64,000 nt of DNA, from the NCBI RefSeq assembly GCF_029278565.1, contig NZ_CP119559.1, forward strand, positions 1,550,001-1,614,000. The letters are read 5' to 3'. The notes under the pieces are model-generated. The model saw only the letters and a program-made list of their open reading frames with translations, was not told the origin of the DNA and did not search any database. Origin of the DNA: Haloarcula halophila. Its GTDB lineage: Archaea > Halobacteriota > Halobacteria > Halobacteriales > Haloarculaceae. Positions 34,709 through 42,904 of the stretch are shown here, one piece after another; the first letter of the stretch is position 1, and every line of letters begins with the position of its first letter. The position numbers were made by a program, and so were the translations under genes.

Positions 34709-35740
34709 ATGGAGACACGCAAGATCCAACAGGTCGGTGGCGGAACGTACACCGTCTCGCTCCCGAAGGAGTGGGCCGAACAGGCGGAGGTCTCCGCCGG
34801 CACCGTCGTGGACCTCCACACGCATATCGACGGGTTACTCGTCGTCCAGGCCGGCGACTGTGATCGCGGCGTGACCAGCCCCATCGAGATTCAGGTTCCC
34901 CCCGAGGACGCCGACGCCGTCGAACAGTCGCTTCGGGCGGCATACGCCGCCGGAGCCGAATCGATACGGCTCACAGCGCCCGAGGGCTTTACCGACAGTC
35001 AACGACGAGCCATCGACCGGGTCGCCCGGAACCTGACCGGAGTCGCCGTCGCCGAGGAATCGGCGACCGAGGTGACGGTCCGTACGATGCTCGACGCGAC
35101 GGAGGTCTCGATCACACAGTCAGTCCGGCAACTCCAGTTCGTCGCGCTCTCGATGCACCGGGACGCCGTCGCAGCGCTGACCGGCGCCGGCGGGGTCGAC
35201 CAGCCCGCCGACCGGGACGACCAGGCCGACCGGTTGTACGCGATGATCGAACGGCACTTCGAGCGCGGCCTCGCGAAACTCGACGAGGTCGACGCCCTCG
35301 GTCTCACCCGGCCCGAACTGTTCCAGTTGTGGGCGACGGCTCGTGAACTCGAACGGGTCGCCGACCACGCCGAGCGGATCGCCTGCGTGGCCGCCCGGTT
35401 GGAATCGCCGGTCGCCGGCGACCTCGCGGACGACATCGACGGGATCGCTGCCACGGCACAACGCACGGTCGAGGAGGCGGTCCGTGTCGTCATCGACGAC
35501 GCCGGCGTCGACACCGCCCACCAGGCACTGAGTGATCGGGACCGCGTCCGGACCGACGTGGCGGACCTCGACCGGCGACTGTTCGAGGCCCCCGAGAGCG
35601 ACTACCGGCTCACACACGTCGTCGATAGCCTCCAGCGCACCGCCGAACACGGCGGTAACGTCGCCGAACTCGGCCTCCGGAGCGCACTCCGTGAGGACTC
35701 GCTGGCCCCGGCTGCGGAGCCGGCCGACGCCAACGACTGA
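34709..35740 (+). CDS. AbrB-type DNA-binding domain fused to PhoU-like domain
   Basis: A 343-residue protein. The first 50 residues (METRKIQQVGGGTYTVSLPKEWAEQAEVSAG) form an AbrB/SpoVT swapped-hairpin DNA-binding motif. From about 120 a PhoU-like helical region follows with QLQFVALSMHRDAV, ARELERVADHAERIACVAA and LQRTAEHGGNVAELGL. This fusion would allow a PhoU-type signal to control transcription directly. It directly follows phoU, so the phosphate operon probably encodes its own regulator. Known as a family in archaea, but its target sites are not established to my knowledge. Confidence 0.85.
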   Translation: METRKIQQVGGGTYTVSLPKEWAEQAEVSAGTVVDLHTHIDGLLVVQAGDCDRGVTSPIEIQVPPEDADAVEQSLRAAYAAGAESIRLTAPEGFTDSQRRAIDRVARNLTGVAVAEESATEVTVRTMLDATEVSITQSVRQLQFVALSMHRDAVAALTGAGGVDQPADRDDQADRLYAMIERHFERGLAKLDEVDALGLTRPELFQLWATARELERVADHAERIACVAARLESPVAGDLADDIDGIAATAQRTVEEAVRVVIDDAGVDTAHQALSDRDRVRTDVADLDRRLFEAPESDYRLTHVVDSLQRTAEHGGNVAELGLRSALREDSLAPAAEPADAND

Positions 35741-35861
35741 TAGTGAGTCGTATAGGTTGTTTCCGGTCGCGCCGACACCGGGGACGGCGCGTACCGGTAC
35801 GTCGCTGTGAGACGCCAGCGCTCGTAGCGGCTTTATGTCTCCGGTCGCGTAGATGGAGGCG

Positions 35862-36608
35862 ATGACGGTCAGACACGACGGACTCGCCGTCGAGTGGCTC
35901 GGGTACGCGACGATCAGGCTCGCCGGCGACGACACGGTCGTCTACATGGACCCGGGCCGGTACGGCGTCCTGACCGGCGAGTGGGAACCCTTCGAGGAAG
36001 GTATCGGCCACCCGCCGGCACGCGACTACGACGCCCGCGACGGCGACATCGTCTGTGTCAGCCACGTCCATCACTACGATCCCGACGCCATCGAACGGGT
36101 CGCCGCCCCCGATGCGACGGTCGTCGCCTTCGAGGGGATCGAGGGGCGTGCGCGCGAACGTGATCTCCGACCACTCGCGGATCTCCCCTACGAAGTCCGG
36201 CAGATCGGTTCCGCCGACCAACTCGGCGTCGAGGGGACAGACATCTGGACGACGCCGGCGTACAACGAACCGGACGGCCCACACACCCGTCCCGACGGGA
36301 CCCCCTACCACCCCGAGGGCTTCGGCTGTGGCTTCCTGGCGGTCGTCGACGGGACCCACTGCTTCTGGCCAGGCGATACGGACGTGTTACCCGGACACCG
36401 AACGGTGGAGACCTCGTTGTTCTGTCCGCCGATCGGTCAGCGGTTCACGATGGACCGCAAGGAGGCCGCGGGACTGGCGGCGACGATCGACCCCGACCTG
36501 GTCGTTCCGGTCCACTACAACACCTTCTCGACGCTCGCTGCCGACTCGCGGGCCTTCGCCGCCGACGTGGCCAGCGCCGGCGTCCCGGTCGCCTTAGACG
36601 AGCAGTGA
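35862..36608 (+). CDS. UlaG-like metallo-beta-lactamase fold protein
   Basis: A 248-residue protein with the fold of UlaG/YhfI-type MBL proteins: VEWLGYATIRLAGDDTVVYMDPG, then the metal site VSHVHHYDPDAI, a later Asp in FWPGDTDVLPG, and His in VVPVHYNTFS. The first motif is HVHHYD rather than HxHxDH, so the second His/Asp arrangement deviates. ATG 35862 is preferred to ATG 35853 because a TTTA element is about 27 bases upstream. Substrate unknown. Confidence 0.8.
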   Translation: MTVRHDGLAVEWLGYATIRLAGDDTVVYMDPGRYGVLTGEWEPFEEGIGHPPARDYDARDGDIVCVSHVHHYDPDAIERVAAPDATVVAFEGIEGRARERDLRPLADLPYEVRQIGSADQLGVEGTDIWTTPAYNEPDGPHTRPDGTPYHPEGFGCGFLAVVDGTHCFWPGDTDVLPGHRTVETSLFCPPIGQRFTMDRKEAAGLAATIDPDLVVPVHYNTFSTLAADSRAFAADVASAGVPVALDEQ

Positions 36609-36651
36609 GCACGACTCGCCTCCCACCGGCTCGTACATCGGAGCTGCCGCC

Positions 36652-37953
36652 TCACCCGTCGTCCCACGCCTGCCATTCGCGGTGAGCGGCGGCGACTGCC
36701 TGGATCTCCGCGGGGTCGAGTCGGCCCTGCTCGGTCAGGACGGCCGTCACCGGGTCGGCCGGCGTCACGTCGAAAGTCGGGTTGGTGACGGCTACGTCGG
36801 CCGCACCGTCGTAGACCTCCGCCCGGGAGCGCGGTTCGAGGTCGTACCCGTCCTCGGGAGCGATCTTGTCGCTTGCGGCCACCACGAACACCTCGCAGTC
36901 GGCGGCTGCGGCCGACAGCACCGCCCCGCGGGTGCCGACCTTGTTGACGAGACGGCCGTCCGGCAAGATCCGATCGGCACCGACGAGCACCGCCCCGGCG
37001 TCCCAGTCGTCGAGTTCGAACGCCAGCGCGGCGTCGGTCGTGAGTGTCACGTCCGTCGACGCCGCCAGCGCCTCGGCGACGCCGATTCCCTCCCGGCCCG
37101 GGCGTGACTCGGCGACCAGGACCGCTTCGGGTGCAGCCTCGTGGAGCGTCTCCTGGACCGTCCCCGAGCGCGAGAGGGTCGCGATCCGTGCCGGCAACGC
37201 CTCGGCGGCCGCTCGGGCGGCCTCCCGGTCGGCGGCACAGACCTGTTCGACCGCTCGGCCGGCCGCAGTCTCGACGGTCGCCGGGGACCGACCGTCGCTC
37301 GCGGCCAGCATCGTCCGGTTGATCCGGTTCGCCAGAACGGCCATCGAGGGACGAGCGTCCCGGAGCGATCGAGCCAGGGCCGCCAGTCCGTCCCAGTCGT
37401 CGCTGGGCCGTTCGACCGTCTCGCAGTCGTCCCGGTGTCCTTCGACGACGGCGGCCGCCTCGTCCCGGAGGACCTCCAGTGCCCGCACCGAGAGCCACGA
37501 CGAGCCGTGGGTCCGGTCCTCACGGACGGTCGCCACGCGCGGTCGGACCCGATCGTAGGCCGTCCAGAGCCGGGGAACCGTCTCCCGCCGGAGGATCTCG
37601 GGGGGCTGGACCCACGCTGTCTCGGCGGTCTCCGCGTTCGTCCGGACCGCTCGGGAGTCACAGTCGAAGAGGAACGGATGGACGAGCCAGTCGTCCGTCC
37701 CGTCGGCGACCGAAAACGGCTCGCCCCGACTGGCGAGCGTGACTGCGTGCTCCAGCCCGGTCGCCTCGGCGATCTCGGCCCGCGCTGCGGTCTCCGGGTC
37801 GCGATCCGGCGCGGTCGGGTCGCCGTCGTCGGCCACGTGTCCGGCAACTCCGCCCCACCGGCCGGGAGAGGAGCCGACCCCGTCGCTGCGGCACAACAGG
37901 AGGATCTCGCCGTCGGTACGCAGAAAACAGGTAACGACCGGGCGGGAAGGCAT
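36652..37953 (-). CDS. Degenerate Nudix domain fused to eIF2B/R15P-isomerase-like domain
   Basis: A 433-residue protein starting MPSRPVVTCFLRTDGEILLL. Residues 1-150 have the Nudix fold, but the box reads ARAEIAEATGL where REUxEExGU is expected, so key residues are lost. Residues about 190-430 are an eIF2B-alpha-like domain of the ribose-1,5-bisphosphate isomerase group: ALEALPARIATLSRSGTVQET-type text, LVAESRPGREG, DAALAFELDDWDAGAVLVGADRIL and LVNKVGTRGAV. Such isomerases work in AMP recycling in archaea. The Nudix part may be a nucleotide sensor, which is inference. Confidence 0.82.
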   Translation of the reverse strand: MPSRPVVTCFLRTDGEILLLCRSDGVGSSPGRWGGVAGHVADDGDPTAPDRDPETAARAEIAEATGLEHAVTLASRGEPFSVADGTDDWLVHPFLFDCDSRAVRTNAETAETAWVQPPEILRRETVPRLWTAYDRVRPRVATVREDRTHGSSWLSVRALEVLRDEAAAVVEGHRDDCETVERPSDDWDGLAALARSLRDARPSMAVLANRINRTMLAASDGRSPATVETAAGRAVEQVCAADREAARAAAEALPARIATLSRSGTVQETLHEAAPEAVLVAESRPGREGIGVAEALAASTDVTLTTDAALAFELDDWDAGAVLVGADRILPDGRLVNKVGTRGAVLSAAAADCEVFVVAASDKIAPEDGYDLEPRSRAEVYDGAADVAVTNPTFDVTPADPVTAVLTEQGRLDPAEIQAVAAAHREWQAWDDG

Positions 37954-37991
37954 GGCCGACCCGTCGCCCGCCCGGATAATGAGCGTGGGGG

Positions 37992-39098
37992 CTACAGCGC
38001 GTCGAGCAGTCGGTCGACGTCCTCGGCGGTGTTGAACGCGTGGACCGACGCCCGGACGGCACCCCGGGGCTGGGGGAGCGACCGGACGACGACGCCGGCC
38101 TCGCCGAGCCGCTGGACCGTCGCCTCGGGGTCCTCGGCGGCGAAGGTGACCAGTCCCGACTCGTAGTCCTCGGGACTCACCAGCCGGTCGCCGAGTCCCG
38201 CTTTCAGCCGGTCGGTCAGCCGCTGGACCCGGGACTGTATCGTCTCGAACCCGACGGCTTCGACCGTCTCGATGGCTTCGGCCAGCGCGACGTACGGCGC
38301 CGGGGTGGTCGTCCCGACCTCGAACCGCCGGCCGCCGGCGTGGTAGGTGTACTCGCTCGCGCCGGGGTCCTCGACGCTCCGGTAGCCGATCCTGGTCTGT
38401 CGAAGTCGATCGTGAGCCCCGGGAGCGACGTACAACATCCCGGCACCCCACACGCCCAGCAGCCACTTGTGGCCGGCACAGGCGACGAAGTCCGCGCCCC
38501 AGTCGGTGACGTCGACGGGGTGGTGGCCGACCGACTGGACCGCGTCGACGAGCACCTGTGCGCCCGCGTCGTGGGCGACGTCGGCGACCTCCGCGACCGG
38601 GAGCCTGGTCCCGTGTGTCCAGGTGAGCGAACTCAGGACGACCAACCGTGCGTCTTCGACGGCGTCTTTCAGCGCCGCCATGTCGAGCCGTCCCCGGTCG
38701 GTCGGGACGACCCGGACTTCGACGCCGTGGGTGTCGGCCAGGCGGTCCCAGGGGAGGGTCCCGGCCGGATGTTCGAGGTCGGTCCGGACGACCACGTCGC
38801 CGGGTTGGAAGTCGATCGCACCGGCGACGAGGCTGATGCCGTCGGCGGTGCTCCGGGTGAACGCGAGGTCGTCGGTCCCGGCACCCAGGAACTCCGCGGC
38901 GACCACGCGGGCGTCGTCGATCGCCCCGAACCCCATCTCGTAGGGGTCCCGTGGGCCGTGGCCCTCGAACTCGTGGCGCTCCAGAAAGCCGGTCGCCGCC
39001 TCGACGACGTGGCGCGGGCTGGGGCCGCTCGCTCCGGTGTTGAAGTACGTACGCTCCTCCAGTGCGGGGATCGACCGGCGAAGCTCGGCAGGGTCCAT
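37992..39098 (-). CDS. Class V aminotransferase (cysteine desulfurase-like)
   Basis: A 368-residue PLP enzyme. The start PALEERTYFNTGASGPSPRHVVEAA, LAFTRSTADGISLVAGAI, VLVDAVQSVGHHPVDV and the PLP lysine in CAGHKWLLGVWGAGMLYV place it in the isopenicillin N epimerase/cysteine desulfurase group. No conserved active-site Cys loop of the IscS type is visible toward the C-terminus, so I do not call it a desulfurase. It stands next to the eIF2B-like fusion with 38 bases between and is probably co-transcribed. Confidence 0.82.
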   Translation of the reverse strand: MDPAELRRSIPALEERTYFNTGASGPSPRHVVEAATGFLERHEFEGHGPRDPYEMGFGAIDDARVVAAEFLGAGTDDLAFTRSTADGISLVAGAIDFQPGDVVVRTDLEHPAGTLPWDRLADTHGVEVRVVPTDRGRLDMAALKDAVEDARLVVLSSLTWTHGTRLPVAEVADVAHDAGAQVLVDAVQSVGHHPVDVTDWGADFVACAGHKWLLGVWGAGMLYVAPGAHDRLRQTRIGYRSVEDPGASEYTYHAGGRRFEVGTTTPAPYVALAEAIETVEAVGFETIQSRVQRLTDRLKAGLGDRLVSPEDYESGLVTFAAEDPEATVQRLGEAGVVVRSLPQPRGAVRASVHAFNTAEDVDRLLDAL

Positions 39099-39136
39099 AG
39101 TCGATGCAGGCCCGCCGGCGCCTTGAGCCCTGCGTG

Positions 39137-39490
39137 CTACAGCGCGCCGCCGAGGGTACCACCGATCAAGACACCGACCAGCGCCGCCGCGAACATCCCG
39201 CCGGCGTACAGCGCAGCCGTCCGGAGTTCGCCGTCCCCGGCCAACTGGACCGTCTCGACCGCGAACGACGAGAACGTGGTGAACGCCCCGCAGAATCCGG
39301 TGCCGGCCGCGAGCGCGACCGCGTCGCCGGCCGGAGCAGTGACCAGCAGACCCAAGAGGACGCTGCCGAGGACGTTCACCGAGAGCGTATCGACCAGTTC
39401 GCGTTCGAGGAGCCGGGCAGTCGTGTATCGGGCCATCGCCCCGACTGCACCGCCGATCCCGACCAGGACGAACGGGTTCACGACAGCCAC
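39137..39490 (-). CDS. crcB: Fluoride channel subunit CrcB/Fluc
   Basis: A 117-residue four-helix protein. VGIGGAVGAMARYTTARLL, then VNVLGSVLLGLL with the pore Asn, and GFCGAFTTFSSFAVETVQLA with the phenylalanine/threonine track are Fluc features. It removes fluoride from the cell as part of a dimer with opposite-facing subunits. It overlaps the next-listed crcB gene by 13 bases. The pair probably forms a heterodimer because each lacks partner symmetry only by sequence drift. Confidence 0.88.
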   Translation of the reverse strand: MAVVNPFVLVGIGGAVGAMARYTTARLLERELVDTLSVNVLGSVLLGLLVTAPAGDAVALAAGTGFCGAFTTFSSFAVETVQLAGDGELRTAALYAGGMFAAALVGVLIGGTLGGAL

Positions 39491-39870
39491 CCCGCGAGTC
39501 GCTGTCCACAGACGACCGCGGCGAAGCCGAGCCCGTAGTTCGCGGCGACGTTCAGGGCGGCGAGTTCCGGACCGAGGCCGCTGGTCTGGACCGCGAAGGT
39601 GCTGTAGGTCGTCAGCGACGAGAGAACCCCCGTCCCGACGAGTAATCTAGCACGCGTGGGCACGACCTGGCCGACGCCCGCATCGTAGGCCATGGCACCC
39701 AGCAGGAAGCTCCCGAGCACGTTCGCGGCGAGCGTTCCGGTGATCGGGTCCTGGAGAGCGGCGACACCCGGCGTCAGGACGGTGATCCCGTGTCGGAGCG
39801 CGGCCCCGAGGCAGCCACCGACGGCGACCAGCGCCAGCGGCCCGACCCACCCCTCGCGGAACCCACTCAT
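39478..39870 (-). CDS. crcB: Fluoride channel subunit CrcB/Fluc, second copy
   Basis: A 130-residue four-helix protein encoded just before the other crcB. VGGCLGAALRHGITVL, then ANVLGSFLLGAM and GVLSSLTTYSTFAVQTS match the family. Threonine and Ser replace parts of the aromatic track seen in the other copy (TTYSTF against TTFSSF). Two adjacent divergent copies are the usual arrangement of heterodimeric fluoride channels in Gram-positive bacteria and haloarchaea. Confidence 0.87.
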   Translation of the reverse strand: MSGFREGWVGPLALVAVGGCLGAALRHGITVLTPGVAALQDPITGTLAANVLGSFLLGAMAYDAGVGQVVPTRARLLVGTGVLSSLTTYSTFAVQTSGLGPELAALNVAANYGLGFAAVVCGQRLAGWLS

Positions 39871-39918
39871 TGGCGGGACGAGACCGCCGGGCTACTCCTG
39901 CGTTGCGGTCGACGGCCG

Positions 39919-40947
39919 TCACGGATCAGCTACAGCGGACGCGCACGGACTGTCACCACCGTGTGGCGTCCGCCGCTCGCGGACACGGACGTGGTGGACG
40001 GACTCGGTGGTGTCGTCGACGACGAGCGCCTCGCCGGGTTCCTCGGGGAGCCGTGTCGACCACTCCCCGTCGAGATACGTCGGGCGAGCGGCTGTCAGCG
40101 CCTCGATGTCGGTCCGAGCCGTCAGTCGATGTGCCAGAACGAGATCCGCCTGTGACACCGCCACCGCCGGCAGCGCGCTCGGGCGCTGTGTCGCCAGCCA
40201 CAGGCTCACACCGGGCTGTCGGCCCCGGGTGACGAGCCGACGGAGGGGGCCGGCAGCGACGCCGTCGGTGAACGCGTGCGCCTCGTCGACGAGTACCCAG
40301 GGGAGTCGCGTCGTCGTCCCCTCGACTCGCCCCCGATACAGGGTGGTCGCGACCGCCGCGAGCACTGCACCCGCGGGCTCGCGGGTCTGACCCGAAAGGT
40401 CGAGGACAGTCACCCCGGGGCTGTCGAAGGCTGTCGAAGCAAGCCCGTCGGGGTCGAAGACGTTCCAGTCGGCCGCCAGCGACAGATGGTTGGCTGCCCC
40501 GCGCCGTGTCGACCGCTCGGCGTCGGCGTTCTCGACCCAGCGACGCATCTCCGAGAGCGTCCCGGCGTGGCTCGTGGCCCGCCAGAGCAGACTCCCTACG
40601 CCGCTCTCCGGTCCGACTCCGAGCAGCGTACACCACTCACGTGGGCCGAGCGCGTCCGCGCGGACCTGTGGATCGAGGACCCGTGCAGGGGCGTCCACGT
40701 CCGCGAGCCCGGCGAAGACACCCATCGGGTCGACGACGACCGGGGTGACGCCGTCAGTCTCGGCCAGCGCCTCCGCGAGGACGCCCAGCGTGTAGCTCTT
40801 TCCCATCCCGCGCTTCCCGACGACCAGGCCGGCGTGGGGGCCGTCGAGATCCAGGTCGACGTGTGCCCCGCGGCTCCCATCGCGTGCCCGATAGTGGCCC
40901 AATCGAGCCGTCGGTCCCTGTTCGTCCTCGCGTCCGATGACGACCAT
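39919..40947 (-). CDS. HerA/FtsK-like ATPase
   Basis: A 342-residue P-loop protein. Walker A is GKRGMGKS (about residue 44), Walker B is WVLVDEAHAF, and a later Gln-containing sensor reads SLWLATQRPSALP. The N-terminal GHYRARDGSRGAHVDLDLDGPHAG and the VVDPMGVFAGL stretch are typical of HerA-type helicase/translocases. It is shorter than HerA proper (about 500), lacking the N-terminal HAS barrel. Partner NurA is not nearby. Possibly it moves DNA or protein; specific function unknown. Confidence 0.78.
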   Translation of the reverse strand: MVVIGREDEQGPTARLGHYRARDGSRGAHVDLDLDGPHAGLVVGKRGMGKSYTLGVLAEALAETDGVTPVVVDPMGVFAGLADVDAPARVLDPQVRADALGPREWCTLLGVGPESGVGSLLWRATSHAGTLSEMRRWVENADAERSTRRGAANHLSLAADWNVFDPDGLASTAFDSPGVTVLDLSGQTREPAGAVLAAVATTLYRGRVEGTTTRLPWVLVDEAHAFTDGVAAGPLRRLVTRGRQPGVSLWLATQRPSALPAVAVSQADLVLAHRLTARTDIEALTAARPTYLDGEWSTRLPEEPGEALVVDDTTESVHHVRVRERRTPHGGDSPCASAVADP

Positions 40948-41022
40948 ACCGGGGCTGGTCTCGGCCTCGTATTTGAACGCTTGGACGAGGGTTCAAGTAC
41001 GAATCCGGGACCAGGCCGCCCC

Positions 41023-41466
41023 GTGTTCGAAGCCCTATGGCGGGACGAACGTGGTATCGAAGGACTTCCCATCCGACTGGTCATCGCGCTGGTCGTCGGC
41101 GTCGCCTGCATGAGCGTGATGATGAGCACGATCTCGGGCATCCAGACACTCCAAGTCACCGAGGTCGACGTCCAGCCGTCCCCGGAGGTCACAGAACCCG
41201 GGAGCGGGTCCGTCTCCGTGACGGTCGTCGATCCCGAGGGGTCGCCGGTCGCCGACGCGACGGTCGTCGCGAAAAGCGGGACGGCGACACTCTCCTCCGT
41301 CGAGACCGCGAAGACCGGATCGGGCGGAACGGCGTCGCTGTCGCTGTCGCCGTCGTTGGGTCCCAATCAGGACGAGGGGACGATCGTCTTCGAGGTGAAA
41401 CCGCCCGCCGGCAGTAGCTACCAGGACAATCGGGCCAATACGGATCTGTTGGTGGTGCGGTCCTAG
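41023..41466 (+). CDS. Pilin-like or archaellin-like secreted protein
   Basis: About 147 residues from GTG 41023. DERGIEGLPIRLVIALVVGVACMSVMMSTIS resembles a type IV pilin-like signal where cleavage precedes the hydrophobic helix. The rest is a small beta domain (VSVTVVDPEGSPVADATVVAKSG), like a bacterial Ig/carboxypeptidase-regulatory module. The family matches haloarchaeal proteins of the DUF7382-type, which I cannot confirm. It overlaps the convergent methyltransferase gene by 4 bases and is divergent from the HerA-like gene. Confidence 0.62.
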   Translation: MFEALWRDERGIEGLPIRLVIALVVGVACMSVMMSTISGIQTLQVTEVDVQPSPEVTEPGSGSVSVTVVDPEGSPVADATVVAKSGTATLSSVETAKTGSGGTASLSLSPSLGPNQDEGTIVFEVKPPAGSSYQDNRANTDLLVVRS

Positions 41467-42191
41467 TCCCAGTCGATCCACTCGTGTTCCCAGCCCGGTC
41501 GCGTCTCCGCTGCTTTCCGGGCGCGTTCGCGGTCCTCGCGTTGGGTCCGGTTTCGTTCGACGGTGTCGGCTTGCTCGCCCTCGACGAGCATCGGCGCGAA
41601 CGCGACGCCGCCCAGGCGGTCGGTCTCGCCGTCGGCGTCGACGATCGTCAGCGTCTGCTCGCCGGTCCCGAGCGGCATCACGAGCCGGCCGTCTGGCGCG
41701 AGCTGGTCGACCAGCGCTCGGGGTGGGTTGATGGCAGCAGCCTCCAGCAGGATGCGGTCGTAGGGGGCGTACTCGGGGAGCCCGTCGGCACCGTCCCGTC
41801 GGTCGACGAGGACCGCATCGTAGCCGGCGGTCGCTAAGTTCGACCGCGCTTCGATGACCAGCCGCCGGGTGATATCGATCGCCTGGACGTTCGCCGCACC
41901 GACCCGCTCGGCCAGCACCGCCGCGGTGTAGCCGATCCCGGCACCCACCACGAGTACGTCGTCGTCTTCGGCCGGTGCCAGCGCCTCCAGCAGACGGGCG
42001 GCAGTGCTGGGCGAGAGGACCCGCGTCCCCATGACTTCGAAGGGCCGGTCGGAGTAGGCCTGCTCCTCGGGGACGAACGCCTCCCGTGGGACCGACCGCA
42101 TCGCCGCCGACAGCCACGCACTCTGGACGACACCCTTGCTGTCGTGTTGGAGGCTGTCGACCATATCGTCCCGCAGCACCGCCGTGTCCAT
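41463..42191 (-). CDS. pcm: Protein-L-isoaspartate O-methyltransferase paralogue
   Basis: A 242-residue SAM-dependent methyltransferase of the PCMT family. AMRSVPREAFVPEEQAYSDRPFEVMG and LSPSTAARLLEAL are family regions. The SAM loop is LVVGAGIGYTAAVLAERVG, followed by VQAIDITRRLVIEA. The first-motif Gly pattern (GAGIGY) and the missing GQTISAP motif make it a divergent member. A C-terminal Arg/Glu-rich tail ends HEWIDWD. The neighbour at 42274 is the standard enzyme. Confidence 0.75.
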   Translation of the reverse strand: MDTAVLRDDMVDSLQHDSKGVVQSAWLSAAMRSVPREAFVPEEQAYSDRPFEVMGTRVLSPSTAARLLEALAPAEDDDVLVVGAGIGYTAAVLAERVGAANVQAIDITRRLVIEARSNLATAGYDAVLVDRRDGADGLPEYAPYDRILLEAAAINPPRALVDQLAPDGRLVMPLGTGEQTLTIVDADGETDRLGGVAFAPMLVEGEQADTVERNRTQREDRERARKAAETRPGWEHEWIDWD

Positions 42192-42273
42192 ACCTGTGGG
42201 TTCGCGCGGAGCTATATGAATGACGCGGCCTCGGCCACCCGCGCAGCGATGTCTACGCGTCGGCCGCTCAGAC

Positions 42274-42903
42274 TCATTTGAGTGGAACGAATCGCACACC
42301 GCCGTGTGTCTCCCGGTCCAGCGAGCCGTCGGCGCGCCGGCGTGCCCGGACCAGTCGCTGGCGCCCGTTCCCGATGGGGGCGAGTACCAATCCGCCGGGA
42401 CGGGTCTGTTCGACCACCGCCCGCGGAAACTCCGGCGCGGCGCAGGTGAGGTAGCTGCGGTCGTAGGGAGCGTGGTCGGCCCAGCCCTGCTTACCGTCGC
42501 CGGTACGGACCGATACGTCCCCGTATCCCGTCGCTGCCAGTCGTTCCCGTGCTGCCTGTGCCAGCGAGTCGTGGTACTCGACGCTGAAGACGTGCTCTGC
42601 TCCGACCAGTTCGGCCGTGACCGCGGCGTGGTAGCCACAGCCGGTCCCGATCTCCAGGACGCGGTCGCCGGGCTGGAGTTCCAGCAGCGTCGCCATGATC
42701 GCGACCATATGTGGCGCGGAGATGGTCTGTTCCTCGCCGATAGGGAGCGGACTGTCGACGTATGCACGGTGGCGCCGCGCCTCGGGAACGAACTCGTGTC
42801 TGGGGACCGTTTCGAGTGCGTCGAGAACCCGCTCGTCGTCGATCCGCTCGCGGCTCCGGAGCCGGTCGACCAGCGCCGCGCGGTCCCGCGCCGGGTCGCT
42901 CAT
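42274..42903 (-). CDS. pcm: Protein-L-isoaspartate O-methyltransferase
   Basis: A 209-residue enzyme with the canonical motifs: VPRHEFVPEARRHRAYVDSPLPIGEEQTISAPHMVAIM, SAM loop VLEIGTGCGYHAAV, VEYHDSLAQAARERLAATG, and LVLAPIGNG. It methylates damaged isoaspartyl residues so that they can return to aspartate. The TISAPHM motif, missing in its neighbour, is complete. It lies one base from the HVO_0476-type gene. Confidence 0.9.
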   Translation of the reverse strand: MSDPARDRAALVDRLRSRERIDDERVLDALETVPRHEFVPEARRHRAYVDSPLPIGEEQTISAPHMVAIMATLLELQPGDRVLEIGTGCGYHAAVTAELVGAEHVFSVEYHDSLAQAARERLAATGYGDVSVRTGDGKQGWADHAPYDRSYLTCAAPEFPRAVVEQTRPGGLVLAPIGNGRQRLVRARRRADGSLDRETHGGVRFVPLK

Positions 42904-42904
42904 C

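Noticed and set aside
36652-39162. Reading the eIF2B-like fusion as an 836-residue protein extending over the aminotransferase gene
   Set aside because: The extra N-terminal part is an antiframe Arg/Pro-rich shadow of the aminotransferase; a good ATG with a conserved Nudix start lies at 37953.
40985-41010. A GGTTCAAGT...AATCC stretch resembling a tRNA T arm
   Set aside because: No acceptor, D or anticodon stems can be formed around it.
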